A program made the position numbers and the translations under genes. A DNA stretch of 64,000 nucleotides, taken from Ypsolopha sequella. Its lineage: Eukaryota; Arthropoda; Insecta; Lepidoptera; Ypsolophidae. The DNA is taken from NCBI GenBank assembly GCA_934047225.1, contig OW203997.1, forward strand, positions 3,768,417-3,832,416, written 5' to 3'. Numbering within the stretch: position 1 is the first letter of the stretch; every line of letters starts with the position of its first letter. This document shows positions 1 to 11,927 of the stretch, in pieces. The notes beneath the pieces are model-generated. The model was not told where the DNA came from, made no database searches, and saw only the letters and a list, made by a program, of their open reading frames with translations.

Positions 1-318
1 AAGCCAAACATTTTTTCGTGCCCATGGCGGGCGGTCGGAGCGGGCAGCTGTCAAAGCCAAACATTTTTTCGTGCCCATGGCGAGCGGTCGGAGCGGGCAG
101 CTGTCAAAGCCAAACATTTTTTCGTGCCCATGGCGGGCGGTCGGAGTGGGCAGCTGTCAAAGCCAAACATTTTTTCGTGCCCATGGCGGGCGGTCGGAGT
201 GGGCAGCTGTCAAAGCCAAACATTTTTTCGTGCCCATGGCGGGCGGTCGGAGTGGGCAGCTGTCAAAGCCAAACATTTTTTCGTGCCCATGGCGGGCGAT
301 CGGAGTGGGCAGCTGTCA
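1..318. repeat. 53-bp minisatellite, six copies
   Basis: Six head-to-tail copies of a 53-bp unit begin at 1, 54, 107, 160, 213 and 266, differing by only a few substitutions. Each unit contains 'cgtgcccatggcgggcggtc' and is GC-rich against AT-rich surroundings. The array is cut by the window start, so its true length is unknown. It ends at 'aagccgcgcggatcgcg'. Because 53 is not a multiple of 3, the array is open in several frames; those long frames are artefacts of the repeat and not genes. Confidence 0.95.
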
Positions 319-847
319 AAGCCGCGCGGATCGCGAATAAATATTCGTATCGGTGCAGTGGGACGCGTCTAATCGCTAGCGGACTCAGCAGATATACAAC
401 GTGTAACAGAAAGGTGTAACCATATTTGAAAGGCTTATTCACAGCACTTGGCTTGGCTTGACAGCACTTGTGTCTCTTTCATGCGTTGCTGTAATAATAA
501 ATGTTATCTCCACAAGTAGCAGTAAAGATTCCCTTACGGTAAGGGAGTACGTGTAAGGCTTACATATACTATAACCCCAGGCACGTCATCTTCACTAAAC
601 CCTACCTTAAAATCATATACGAGTTTAAATCGAGTCTCCAAGGTACCAATTATGTGCAGGCGCACCTCTCAGCGGTGACCGGTGGTCGCTGATGAATGAC
701 GTCAGCCGGTGGCCAAATGTCGAACACCATTCACCTTCATCGTAATTGCATTATTATCTATGTATCCTTCTTTCGTACTTGCACCTGTTTGTTTAGGTTA
801 CATTTTAATAGGTTATGGTAAACTGGGTGTAAGCAGAGAGAGAAAAA
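319..847. other. Unassigned intergenic sequence
   Basis: No coding potential, RNA gene or repeat recognisable within this window was seen. Confidence 0.6.
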
Positions 848-1336
848 TTTAGCCAAGTGCGAATCGGACTCGCGCACAAAGAGTTTCGTACTACCACACA
901 ATACGGGTACAGAACCCTAACAATATTATGGTAAATAATAACAATAATAGATGCCATAGCAACATTGAGGCGACAAAATGGTAGCGCCTGACAATCAATT
1001 TGCGGCTCCCACTTAGTACGGTAAATTTTCCCTGTTATCTTTACGTAATAATCACCTACAACTTACCATCATTATTTCATATTTTTTGGTTCCTGTTTCG
1101 GAGATAAGGGGGACATGATAACGCTAAAAATGCTACTCTTTCGAGGATCTTTGTATTTTTATTTTTTTTATTATTGACTGTAATATAGGCCATAGTGAAA
1201 CTAATTCTGTGATATTTTCAACTGGCTACTTAATATAATGGTTGAAGCTGTAGACCCCTGTGACAGACGGACAGACAGAGAGCGGAGGCTTGGGAATAGT
1301 GACCCGTTTGGCACCCTTCTGGTATGGAACCCTAAT
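848..1336 (+). repeat. Interspersed repeat Q, copy 1
   Basis: It opens with 'ccaagtgcgaatcggactcg' and closes near 'ggtatggaaccctaataac'. Internal landmarks are an 'agataagggggacatgat' block and a 'gacagacggacagacagaga' block. The same landmarks occur at 21361-21930, in fragment form at about 52200, and on the minus strand at 15760-15955. I associate this opening/closing pair with a very common lepidopteran non-autonomous repeat; the class is not determinable here. Confidence 0.7.
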
Positions 1337-2393
1337 AACAACTTTACTACTCATCTACGTAGTCGGGTCATAAATACTGGCATAGGTTCCGAATTTTGAA
1401 TTTGGAATGCAGACAAAAATCAATAAAATACGTTCGAATTTTGAATATTTCACGATTTTAACCTCAAGAACCACTCAACGGATTTGGATGTCGTTATTTT
1501 TATTATCATCATAGTGACCCTTTACTAGCTTATTTTTGTTTTGTTTTAGTGATCTTTTTTAGTTTAGTAGTTTTACTAGTTGCAATAGTGCGTGCAAACG
1601 CACTTTTTCTAGTTTGCATAACCTCGGGAGCGCTACAAAACGTTCAACACACACAAAACGAGCTTATCTGTACATGTCACTACTACAACCATAGCCAAAC
1701 GAACATCGTGAGGTATAATATCTGTAGATACAAATTTAGATCGAAACTTATATTGCAATTGAAACCAGCCAATAATAATCCGCGACTCAATGGGCATGTG
1801 TGTCAAACTATTATAGTAAAATCATAAAGATTACACTTCAGTCACGATTAGTTATTAGACTAATGGTGAATATTACGAAGATAATTTACTGTAATGCAGT
1901 TAAGAGTATGACATAGCCAAAACAAAAACCAGTTCCGGGCGTGGCTTATTCTATTTTACGATAGCGCGCGGGGGGAAATTCGTCCCGGTCTCTAAGCTCG
2001 CGTCACCATAGCAAAAATACGAATAGAGTGGACGAGGCAGGGTCAAAAGTAATACGTATTTTATTGTATCTAATTTATTAGTGTATTTCGATCATCGTCA
2101 CACGGCATTGATCCTACTTGCTATCACGTCGCACGAAGGTGAAAAATCCATAAAAGCTGGTCGAAACCTAAAAACGTAAAAATTCTCGAAACACGTCAAA
2201 AATAATTTAAATTACTACCTGAATAAACAATGAAAAGGTTCACAACAATTAGGGCTACCTGAAAAACGGGTTGTCATTTTTACATCAGTCCAAAGTTGAA
2301 CTTGTTCAAAATTGGATGTGTTTACGACAATTTTAAGTCTTGCGTTTATTAATTTCTTACTCGGAAGTTTTAGTGAAAGTTTGTGTTTTTGCG
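1337..2393. other. Unassigned intergenic sequence
   Basis: AT-rich with no convincing gene. The only longish open frame (1549-1827) starts at GTG, is low-complexity and has no recognisable domain. Confidence 0.5.
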
Positions 2394-3570
2394 ATGGATT
2401 CTACTCCAGAAGGTAATTACCTATTTTTACTATTTATTTTAGATACTCAATAACTTTTTTTTTAAACATTAGTGCCACTAAAACGACGTGAAAATGATTT
2501 TTTTCTGCTTAGTAATTTTCACGAAATGATAAAGTTGAATTTCCTGGCACATCCGGCTTTAATGTTAACATTGTTACAAAAAGTAATCATTAGTCTTGCT
2601 AAAACCACTGAAAATTTTCCCGTCCGAAACCGTCGCCTTAACAAAAATTTTATTTTATTAGTCATGTTTGCTAATTTTTGTTTTTTAATTGTTTTAGGAT
2701 CAACTAACGAAGAAGCCTGTTTTAGCAGATACACTCTTGTCAGCTATTATAGGGAGTATGCTTCTCCATAGTATCACGAAAAACGGACATACTTGCAAGA
2801 AAAGATTTTACGTGTTACCGATTTTTCACACGAAACAAAGTGGTTGTTAACAAGATTAGTGTCGGATTACAACACCAAACTACAACAAGCACATGACAAT
2901 TTTACAGGGTGCGCCAACAAAAACAAAAATTGGTTCAATGCCTATGTTACTTTCCCTGTTGTGCATTCAGTCCACAACCAAGGAGGTGGCCGACCTTCCA
3001 AGAAGTTTGAGGAAACCAGTGATCGCTCAAAGATTTTTGGGAAAAACTTGGTCTACATAATATAGACAAACCAAGGCAGGGTGGAGGGGTGTCTACAGAT
3101 GGAAACACGGCTTGAAATATGTTTCAGCATGCAGAGGAAGTAACTGAAATATCTAGTATCAGCCTGAATCTCTTAAATCGACTTCATTCAATTTTGAAGT
3201 TCATGGCAAGTGGATATAAAATAAATGCTGCCAAATTTAAGATTTTCTGCTTGAAAACAGCATGTACTTTTGTGTTCCATTATCCATGGTTTAATATGCC
3301 TACGACGTTCCACAAAATACTGTTCTATGCCTTAAGCATAATTGAAACTTCGGAAGTAGCTATTGCTCAAGAGAGCAGAAACAAAGATGTGAGAAAATAC
3401 AGGGAGCAATTTTCCAATTTTTTTTTTCGAAAGCAGTGTATGGTAAACACGTATCAAAGACTAATGGTGTCATCTGACCCTTTTATAAGTGATCTAAGAA
3501 AACTTTTCTACCTTTGTTTCAAAGTGTGTTAAATTTATTAGAGGATCCTGAAATTGACACTGTATAATAA
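2394..3570 (+). pseudogene. Broken spliced gene of a repetitive, transposon-associated arthropod family
   Basis: A plausible first exon encodes MDSTPE from 2394 and runs into a GT donor; an acceptor 'attgttttag' lies before 2699. Downstream, separate open pieces carry 'VHNQGGGRPSKKFEETSDRS' (about 2958-3020), then a segment with SESRNKD-like 'QESRNKDVRKYREQF' (about 3370-3410) and 'MVSSDPFISDLRK', and, after a frameshift, 'LFQSVLNLLEDPEID' (about 3515-3560). This order (GRPxKxF..SxRSK, then SRNKDYKxFR, then SDPxISSL, then LLEDPE) is that of hypothetical proteins occurring in many copies in insect genomes, which I take to be transposon-derived. Stops and frame changes show this copy is dead. 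Family placement is from memory of the pattern and no catalytic residues are assigned. Confidence 0.5.
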
Positions 3571-4900
3571 ACTAAAATAATTATATATATTTTTTGATTA
3601 TGAAAGACTTGCATTTCATTTTTGTATATTATTTATCTGTATGAAATCAAGGGGGAAGGGAGTCAGTGTAAGAGAAGGGAGGGGATAGTTATTTTTTAAC
3701 ACTATTAGGTATATTTTTAGATCCATATGAATTGTTACCCAAAAGCTAACCACTCCAGCTCATTTTTGACCCATTTTAGCAGAGGTAGAAGGATATTTGG
3801 TATTTTCCTCTGCCCACACTATCCCTCTATCCCTATAATTGGACCAGGAACAATCTTTCACCCAACCTATGACAAATTTGAAAAAAATAGGTTTTGGCCA
3901 GCTTTTTCGGATTTTTCACCTCTGTGCGTCGGGACGTAAATTTATTATGGTCGGCTAAAAGTGGTTTTTTGAGTGTTTGATTTATCAGTTGACCCTCGGA
4001 ACATTTCAGACACTCCTTTAGAGATACATAATAATATCGTGACGGTTAATTGTCACCATTACCCATTCTTTAAATATTTTTCGCCCGTTGAGCTGGTTTT
4101 ACACTTGCGGGAAAATAAATTGGACCAAAAATTTCTTTACAATTTTTTTTTACTAAAGTTGTTATTACAAAAAGTGGAAACTAACAAATATTCTCAGAAG
4201 GAATGCACCACGTCACTATCTATCTCACTGTAGCCTATATCAATTATGCCTCTCTCATTCAACTACGTTTAACTGCGTTACTATCTCATTCCAACTCATT
4301 TTAAATAGCGTCACTATTTATCTCACTCTAACGCGTGTTAAATGGCATTTCTAATGAACGTCAAATATTTTTACTGCCCGCCACTCTTTCATTCTAAATT
4401 CTTATTATTTAAAAAAATACGCAGCTCCTTTGGTAGTAAAATAGCAATAACTTTTTTTTCAAAAGTAATACACAGAAATTGCCAGATCATTTGAAAAACA
4501 ATATTTGATGAGCCGTTATTTAAGACAATTTGCAAAACTAACATAGGACATTTTTTTTCAGGGTGTGGTGTCGAACTAACCTAATTACAAAAAATTGCCC
4601 ATAAATTGGGTTTTTATTTTTCTTCCTGATGTAACAGCATTTCAAGGTTTATTTTTGACTTTATCAATAGCATGACTATTCAGAGTTGCGCAACAAAAAT
4701 TTTATTCTTAGAATTTAGAACTGGTTAGCTTTGACTCGAAAAAATCTATTCGAATTTATAAAAGTACCATCAACTCGAAGACTATCTACTTTTTGCTGAG
4801 GTCATAATTTGATATTCTGGTCAGTCATGAGCTGGCCTACCAGCCTTCCAAGGGAAAGCGTTGACTTTTGGGACACCTTTGGGTAAATAAATTTGGGACC
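3571..4900. other. Unassigned intergenic sequence
   Basis: AT-rich; nothing recognisable. Open frames at 3727-3939 and 3973-4233 show no domain and look like chance frames. Confidence 0.5.
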
Positions 4901-6672
4901 CTTGGGATAAATCGCCAAGTGTTTAAAATATAGAAATTTATTTGTATCATAGTTTGAAATGTTCAGGTCCCTTTACGCAAAATGAAAAAACCAAACTCTT
5001 TTAGGATTAATTTGTTGTCCCTATGTTTGTCTGTTTGTCCGTTTGTCTAGGCAATTTTTCTGGGTAAAATCAATAAATGCTAATATTTACAGCCCTGTAA
5101 AATATACATATTATAACGTTTTTATGGCCTTTTGTTTAACTTTTTCATACAAATTTTCTCCTTATGAAAATATAGAGATCAACACTTGACATAATATTTT
5201 GCATTTGAAAATAAGCACAGAAAGGAACTGTAGAACTAATAATGTAAAAAATATAAAACCATATCTTTCTATTCTAAAGGGATTAATAATTTACTGTTTG
5301 TTCATTATTATTTTTTTTTTCTTTTTTACAAAGATAACAAATATTTTCAGACAAGGTTTTCCTTAAGGGCTATTTCTCCGAATTTGTAACAAAATATTAA
5401 GAAATAATTATAACGGTAAAGTACAACTTTTAGCTAAGACAATTTATTGTTAAAAGTTTGCTATATGCATAAACATATTTTAATGATATTATGGTATCTT
5501 CAAAATAATTGGGTTTTCCATGAGCGTGATATCAGATTATTTAAGAAATTTACGGCTGGTATCACGACGACGGATAAGCCAATTATTTTATTACCATTGT
5601 AATATAATTAAAAATATGTTAATGCATACAGCAGACTTTTAAGTATAAGTTTTCTTTACTAAAAGTTGTATTTTTACTTATTCAAATTGTATTTCTCATC
5701 AAGAAGTGCAAGATGACAAGATATTCAAAATAAGTTAATTGAATTTGTGAAATGGTTTCAGGTCAAAACAGTTTTCCATGAAACGGTAATTGTTTATACT
5801 TAGCAAAGTGTGTAAACTTAGTCATCTTAACATGAACGATGCCTGTATTTCTCTCTTTTTTATTTCCAGTATAGATAAAAGTATACAAACTTGTTAAACT
5901 TTGCGTAAAAACGAGGCAATATTGACGATATCCTGACAGCTATTATGATGGTGTTTTATCAAATTTTGCTTTTTGGGCTGTATAGAGACGTAGTTAGATG
6001 TCACTAGAATATACTCATGAAAAAAGATATGAAGAAAATAAGCTGTAGACTTCACATTTGGTTTATACCTATTGTATGAATTTTAAGAAAAATACAGGGG
6101 TAAAGGGACCTCTTAAGGAAAACCTTGTATTAAACTATTTGTTATCTTAGTAAAAAATAATTCAAGGAAAAAAATAAACAAAGCTATCGCCACATTGAAC
6201 AGTAGATAATTAATCTCTTTAGAATAGAACAACATGGTTTTCATATTTTTTACATTATTTGTTCAACAATTCCTTTCTGTGTTGACTTTTAAATGCAAAA
6301 TATTATCTCAAGTGTTCATCCCTACATTTTCATAGTGAGAAAATTTGTATGAAAAACGTAAAAAAAAAAAACGTAAAAACCTAAAACGTAATATAAATAA
6401 AAACGTCAAAAGTATGTTTTTACAGCTCTATAGAGGGCCGTTAATATTGGTATTTATTAATTTTACCCAGAAAAAATTGTCTAGACAAACGGACAGACAG
6501 GCAAACATAGGGATAACAAATTAATCCTAAAAGAGTTTCATTGTTTTCATTTTGCATAATAGAACCTGAACATGTACCGACAGGATTATCTACGATCTAA
6601 TAATTTTGCCATGCACTGTAAATATTTCAAAATAAATTTCTATATTTTAAATGCTTGGCGATTTATCCCAAG
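4901..6672. mobile_element. Large foldback element (about 0.5 kb arms), interrupted at its centre
   Basis: The left arm (4901-5362) starts 'cttgggataaatcgcc' and is the reverse complement of the right arm (6117-6672), which ends 'ggcgatttatcccaag'. Matching blocks run in mirror order: 'ttaggattaatttgttgtcc' against 'ggataacaaattaatcctaa', the 'ttttacccagaaaaa' block, and 'caaggttttcc' against 'ggaaaaccttg'. The right arm carries an extra stretch of several tens of bases around 6560-6625. With the central insert removed, the arms meet directly at a TTAA. No coding capacity is visible, so this is a non-autonomous foldback. Confidence 0.85.
5367..6112 (+). mobile_element. Element N, copy 1, inserted at the central TTAA of the foldback
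   Basis: TTAA at 5363-5366 and at 6113-6116 flank this 746-bp segment. It begins 'gggctatttctccgaatttg' and ends 'ggtaaagggacctc'. Stretches of it recur at 19401-19503 and 20318-20860, so it is an independent repeat. The TTAA flanks suggest a piggyBac-type target site; no transposase is encoded. Confidence 0.75.
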
Positions 6673-8548
6673 TAAGTGTACCTATATAATTTGCAAAAAA
6701 CTTCACTTATTGGACCTGAAATGGTGAGCCAATACTAGAGGGTAATTTCACGAAAAGGTCATTGACCTTTGTTACAGATCTCAGTAAGTATAAGTAAATT
6801 AATTTGGGTTTCAATAACGATCACAAAATTATTCTTTTAGAGTAACATATATTATTTTCCCGCATAAAAGTATGATTTCAATCCAAATTCATTCAGTTTT
6901 GTTGTTATGACTATGGCACGATGTAGCTAAATCACTCATACGCATATTTTGTTGAGTTTTTATCGGCAGGAATATGATGCTCCTCGAAATATTACTTTAT
7001 AAAATTAATTTCAATGTGTTTTGAAGTAGTTTTGGGAGATATTTATAGCTTGCAAAAAAGGGCACAGGTTCCACGTCTTACGGGCGCCAACGCTAGGCGC
7101 AGACTGACAATATCTTGCTGCCGCTGACTGCATCAGTGGATTTACGTATTTTTGGAAAAAGGGGGTGCTTTTTTTGACCCGAATAATGTGGTATTTGGAA
7201 AATGAATAGATATCATTCACACTAATTTTATTAAAAAAAAACCAACAAAATCGCGAAAGCGATACCTGAAACAAAATCGATAAGAAGTGTGCAATAGAGG
7301 GTTACAAAAAAATTCATTGACAGTACAAATATGAATCGATTAACGTGGTTTGTGGAAAATGAATACCTTAAAGTTCAACCAAAAACATGTATTTTTTTTA
7401 TGGCTATACGTAACCTAATTATTGCAACAAAATCATCCGAAAGCTGACATTTTATTTCTGTTTGTATTTTCGTTCCCCTTAACAAGCAAGAAAAAAAAAA
7501 CGAGAAATGCACGCTGATCTAATAGTCTAAGAGATAGCAACGAGCACATAAATGTAGAAGAAATTCCTCCCGACGTATATTATTTAAATTCCCAAGAGGC
7601 ACTAAAACTATTAAAGAAGCCGAATAACACACGGTATCCACGCAACTGGACGACAACTTTTAAAGTATATCAAATTGAGTCTCAAAATGTTGGCACAATT
7701 ACTGCAGACTAGATTCGCGATGCTTGCGTTATCTAGATTTTAGAATGCTATATTAGAATACTAGCTAGCAGCAGAGCAAAACAGGAGATTGTAGCGGCCT
7801 TAGCTGAATTAATTATTAGAATTTAGTGAAGAGGGAGGGAGTTACCATTTTTTTTCCATTACTTTTGGTCCGAGATGAAATTATAAATAACTTTATTTGA
7901 AACTGTTGCCAATATTATTATTAAAGATGAAACTGCAGTGAGCACAGCACTATAGAACAGTGTTTTCGTCCACTGACTTCAGAGACTCTGTAAAAGATTT
8001 CGGAGAGAAATAGTCGCGTATCGTCGCGGAATTAGACGTATATAAGCGTTATCCGTTCCACCCTATATTATGAACGTATAAATGTTGCCTATATGATGAA
8101 TAATGATGTTGCCAACTCCTGGTCTAGAATATTAGCAACGGTTCATGATGGACCGGTAGGAAGAACTGACAGAGATAGCATATGAAATACCAAGTGCGTG
8201 AGTGGGATGGACGCATCCAGAGGTATGGAAGCCATATGTCTACAAGAAATAAAACGACTTTTACGTAAACTTTCACACGATCAACTTGAAGGCGTATCCA
8301 TGGAGGATAGTTACCAATAGAACCCTTGGAACTACCGTTTATCCGAATACATACACGGGTACTTTGATTGATATAGCTTTTATTATTTTATTCATACTGG
8401 AGACTAGCTAAGTGATTTTGGCGCGTGGATGACATTGACAGGGGAGCTGTGAAATATGGGGTATGGTAACGGCGTTAGTTCCGATTTTGGACACAATTAA
8501 TCCACTAGAACCTTGTAGCACTAAACTTTGTTTTCTTGTCACTTCAAT
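6673..8548. other. Unassigned intergenic sequence
   Basis: No gene or within-window repeat recognised. The open frame on the minus strand at 7011-7274 has no recognisable domain. Confidence 0.5.
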
Positions 8549-8905
8549 ATTATGAAAAAAAAAAACATGATCTTGCTAAGTTTCTTGCCCTCCTTTTTAG
8601 CAAGACTAATGGAATGGGCGGAGTTAGGCATATATTTATTATATGTATTTCATATATTTATAATATTATATATTCCTTGTTCCTACATATATTGTTATTT
8701 TATTCAAGTGTATTTTTCTAATTAAATTTAAGTAAACCCAACCTTTATTATTCCCCTGCATATTTCCCCATATTATTATTTATGTCATAAAACTTTTACC
8801 TATACACATAGATTATTTAATTACTTATATTACATTAAAACCGACCTGTATTAAGTGTATCTGTTATACCTACATTACATAAATAAATATATTTCATATT
8901 TTATT
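8549..8905 (+). mobile_element. SINE-like retroposon S, copy 1
   Basis: It starts 'tattatgaaaaaaaa' followed by 'catgatcttgctaag', passes through 'tgggcggagttaggcatat', and ends 'acattacataaataaatat'. Copies at 19508-19860 (minus) and 37293-37650 (plus) share both the same 5' start and the same AT-rich 3' end. The common 5' end argues for a defined short element of about 350 bp and against random 5' truncation of a LINE. The small open frames inside it are not genes. Confidence 0.75.
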
Positions 8906-9410
8906 TCATATTTCAAGCACAGTGTAACGGTTTGAGATCTGTTTTGTATCGGTTTAGTTTATACTCTAAAGAAATGCGTTTTTTTTTTAAATTCATTATT
9001 TTTAATTTTGTTTACGTAATTTCAATAACAATTTACTGTTATAATCCCAGGGAAAGCAGTTCTGGTACATATGAGAACTAACATTTGATCCCATCATAAT
9101 AAGTAAATGGGAAAAACTGGCGAACCAATTAGAGAGAATTCTTCGTAATTAGATAATTGCAGAACCAAACGTAATAACTCGTCATTGCTATGACTTTGCT
9201 ATTTTAATGGAAACTGTATCACATACAATCAGGTTTCTTTATGGTTTGCCGAATTCCCAAGCGGTTGCGATGACGAGGTCACACAGTACAATCTAAGGTC
9301 AAGTACAAAGAATTTGATTCAAACAGAAGTTTCTCTTTTAATGTAATTTTTGGTCGTCCATGAAAACTAGGGAAAAAAGATTATCACATTCAAAGGTTCC
9401 GTTAATGTCA
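8906..9410. other. Unassigned intergenic sequence
   Basis: Nothing recognised beyond AT-rich sequence. Confidence 0.5.
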
Positions 9411-10055
9411 TAGAGGTGTCATCACGCGCAAACCTCCATACAAACGCTAACACAAAATGGAATGTAATTATTATATTTTAGGCTGAGTCCATTGATATTA
9501 TCTGGAAATCGTGAAATTTGAGTAATACTCGTATCTTAAGGCGCTACCACAGTATAAGCCTTATACTGTGGCGATACCAAAAAAATGTTTTTTTTTCGAA
9601 TCCATTTACTCCACTATAACGTCATATATTTTTGGGTAAATGTTTATTGAAGGAAATTTTCTCGATAGAATTTAATTCCGAAAAGACCTCTAAATTGTTA
9701 TATTTTTTCCTGTAATTCTGAAATCCTAACTAATTTCATTGCGAAATTGCATTCAAATGTGGATATTATGTATTTGTAAGTGTCCTTGAAAATCTTTTTG
9801 ACAAAATAGCTTAGTACATTTTATATTGATAAAAAACCGACTTTTTGTTACTTTTCCACGAATCCGTCCCACTCGCACTGAGGGCTTTTTCGCATATGGA
9901 GTAACAGGGACGCTAAAACTTTTACATATCGCCTTACCAACAAACCCCTATAATACGTAAATTTTACGGTTTTTTACCAAAAGTGTAGCTGAATGTGCTT
10001 TTATTGTTTTAGATAAAATCAACAAATTACTGCGAGTCAAACATCGAAAATGCTC
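9411..10055 (-). repeat. Repeat M, copy 1, split by MITE J4
   Basis: The two outer pieces, 9411-9539 and 9934-10055, are the reverse complement of 34520-34740 and become contiguous once J4 is removed. Shared text includes 'gaaatttgagtaata' and 'gtcaaacatcgaaaatg'. The other copy supplies the empty site with a single TTAA at 34635-34638. Confidence 0.85.
9540..9933 (-). mobile_element. TTAA-flanked MITE J, copy 4 (diverged)
   Basis: Flanked by TTAA (9536-9539) and TTAC (9934-9937, one base changed). Ends are GGCGCTA and TATCGCC. The right part carries the family signature 'ccgactttttgttacttttc' and 'gtaacagggacgctaaaac'. It has no coding capacity. Confidence 0.85.
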
Positions 10056-10549
10056 CACTGTCCATCTGTCTGTCTGTTCGTCTGATGTCACGGGTCTCTA
10101 GCTCTAAGACGGAATGAGATAGAAACCAGAATTTTGATATGGTGTGTAAAATGTTGACGCAAAACGGAGTATTGAATTTAAAATGTAATTAAATTGTTTT
10201 TCAGGGGGGCCTCACTCATAAAAATGGAGCCGAAAATTGTTTTTTTTTTACCCTATCACGTGGGATTTCATTATCTAGAGCTCATTGAGTGGAGTCTGAA
10301 ATAGCTGATTCTACAATCCAACTTCGACATCATCACAACTCGCGATAAAAATCGGAAGCGAGCGAGGAAATATCGTGTTAGAGGTACCAAATAGTATGGG
10401 AAGCCATGAGGAGAGATTAGAGATAGATAATTCTATATGATTATGGAGCTCTATTGTTTGTTTACTTGTTACTGCGTGCTTCCGAGTAAAGGAATCCATG
10501 GTGTTACGGGGGCCAGAAAATGTTGAGCACATCACCCCCGGAACTCAAT
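10056..10549. other. Unassigned sequence with a repeat-like tract
   Basis: It contains 'ctgtctgtctgttcgtctg' near 10070, a tract typical of the interspersed repeats in this window, but no boundaries can be set. Confidence 0.4.
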
Positions 10550-10553
10550 TTAA

Positions 10554-10972
10554 GGCGCTACGGAAAAAATATCGACACTTTAAGGACTTACATATCTACT
10601 TCAGTAAATAATGTATTATTTTGATAAAATAGTATATTATTTTTGGTTTTTTTTTTCTAGGGATCCGTTAAAGCAGAAACGCGATTGGAGAAATCCGGCT
10701 CGATAGAAATATTTATTGAAATGAGATCCTTTTCGACACCAATTCTCCTGGTTTGACAATTTAGAATGACATATAGACTGCAACTATATTTTATAGGGTG
10801 GGTTTTAACAGTATCTAGGACCTGGTTAAACGAAATTTTGATAGTAACTTTAGTACATTTTATATTAATAAAAAACCGACTTTTTGCTACTTTTCCACGA
10901 ATCCGTCCCTCTCGCACTGAGGATTTTTTTGCATATGGAGTAACAGGGACGCTAAAACTTTTACATATCGCC
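10554..10972 (-). mobile_element. TTAA-flanked MITE J, copy 1
   Basis: Perfect TTAA on both sides (10550-10553 and 10973-10976). Terminal inverted repeat is GGCGCTA...TATCGCC. Internal family signatures are 'atattattttgataaaatag'-type sequence, 'ccaattctcctggtttgac', 'aaaaaaccgactttttgc' and 'cgtccctctcgcactgagg'. Length is 419 bp, with no ORF. The TTAA target and short GGC..GCC ends fit a piggyBac-like MITE. Confidence 0.9.
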
Positions 10973-10976
10973 TTAA

Positions 10977-11352
10977 GTAGCTTCTACCTACTTATATACG
11001 AGCTCTAGCCAGGTCCGCACATGTTTATGTGTGTGCGTGGACGCAGCGAATAGCCGCCGTAAGCCAAATACTTCCACGCGACGCTAAACTGGCGGGGGCG
11101 GTAAGTTTCGCTTCTTTACGTAGTAATCCATCCATACATCAACATCAGCATAATTCCTCCATTGCTGGACCTTTCCTTTATATGCCTTTCTAAGGTCTCA
11201 CCACTTTTGGCGGTCCTCCTGGAAGAAATGCCCATATACTCAAACACGGGTCACCTCGCACCAGTGACGCCGCACCGCTGCCCGTCACCAGTCTGTTTTG
11301 TATAAGGCCCCAAGGCATAGTGGGCCACCCGGTTATGCCTGTTGCTTAAGAG
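10977..11352. other. Unassigned; possible extra RTE 3' fragment
   Basis: Around 11150-11225 the text 'ccattgctggacc' then 'cacttttggcggtcctcc' resembles the minus-strand RTE pattern seen next to it, so a second, older RTE 3' fragment is possible. Nothing else is seen. Confidence 0.4.
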
Positions 11353-11770
11353 CTATCCTCTCACTTTCCTCCGAATAATTTCAGGGATTTGCGTGCGAGT
11401 AAGCGGAGTAAGATGGCGGTAACTCCACAGTCGAGTCCATCCATCCATCAGCCCGTATTCGTCCACTGCTGGACAGGCCTCCCCAATATTACGCCACTCT
11501 TGGCGGTCCTTAGTCATCCTCATCCAGCCGCCACCCGCGACGTCCTTCAGATCGTCAGTCCAGCAGGCACGAGGGTGGCCTACGCTGCGCTTTGCTGTAC
11601 GTGGTCTCCATTCCAATGCCTTACGGCCCCAACGGTTATCACGTCGGCGACAAAAGTGGCCAGTCCACTGCCACTTCAACTTACTGATTCGGCAGGCTAT
11701 GTCAGTCACCTTCGATCTCTGACGGATATCTTCGTTTCCGATTTTATCCATCAGAGATATCCCAAGTACT
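11353..11770 (-). pseudogene. RTE-type LINE, C-terminal reverse-transcriptase fragment
   Basis: An open frame (11353-11751, minus) reads [13 protein letters not shown], then [50 protein letters not shown] and DRQEWRNIGEA. This is the characteristic C-terminal end of RTE-clade LINEs (typically IRRRTKVTD..RKWQWAGHVAR..RWTKxxLEWRPR). The polymerase core and endonuclease are absent, so it is a fragment. Related pieces are at 13290-13412, 58725-58862 and 61450-61560. Confidence 0.85.
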
Positions 11771-11927
11771 ACGTACTAACAATTCATGACAATTTACCAC
11801 TTTCATGCTTGAGTGCCTTATAAGCGGTATGTACGGGTAGATCCGTTTTGGATTTATTCCATGTTTCTAGTTTTTTTTAGGGTCTCAAAATCCAGCCTGT
11901 ATAAGAATTACACTTTTAGTTATTAAA
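11639..11927. repeat. Left arm of an inverted duplication containing RTE sequence
   Basis: From 'cacgtcggcgacaaa' to 'gttattaaaac', this is the reverse complement of 13104-13412 with few mismatches, for example 'tccatgtttctag' against 'ctagaaacatgga'. The arms are separated by about 1.18 kb. Confidence 0.85.

Noticed and set aside
1..318. CRISPR-like array
   Set aside because: The units are contiguous with no spacers, and the host is a eukaryote.
18..419. Overlapping open frames of 82-133 residues over the minisatellite
   Set aside because: They are the same 53-bp tandem unit read in rotating frames, not proteins.
9540..10972. A piggyBac transposase gene between the TTAA-flanked elements
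   Set aside because: No frame there encodes a transposase; the elements are all short and non-coding.
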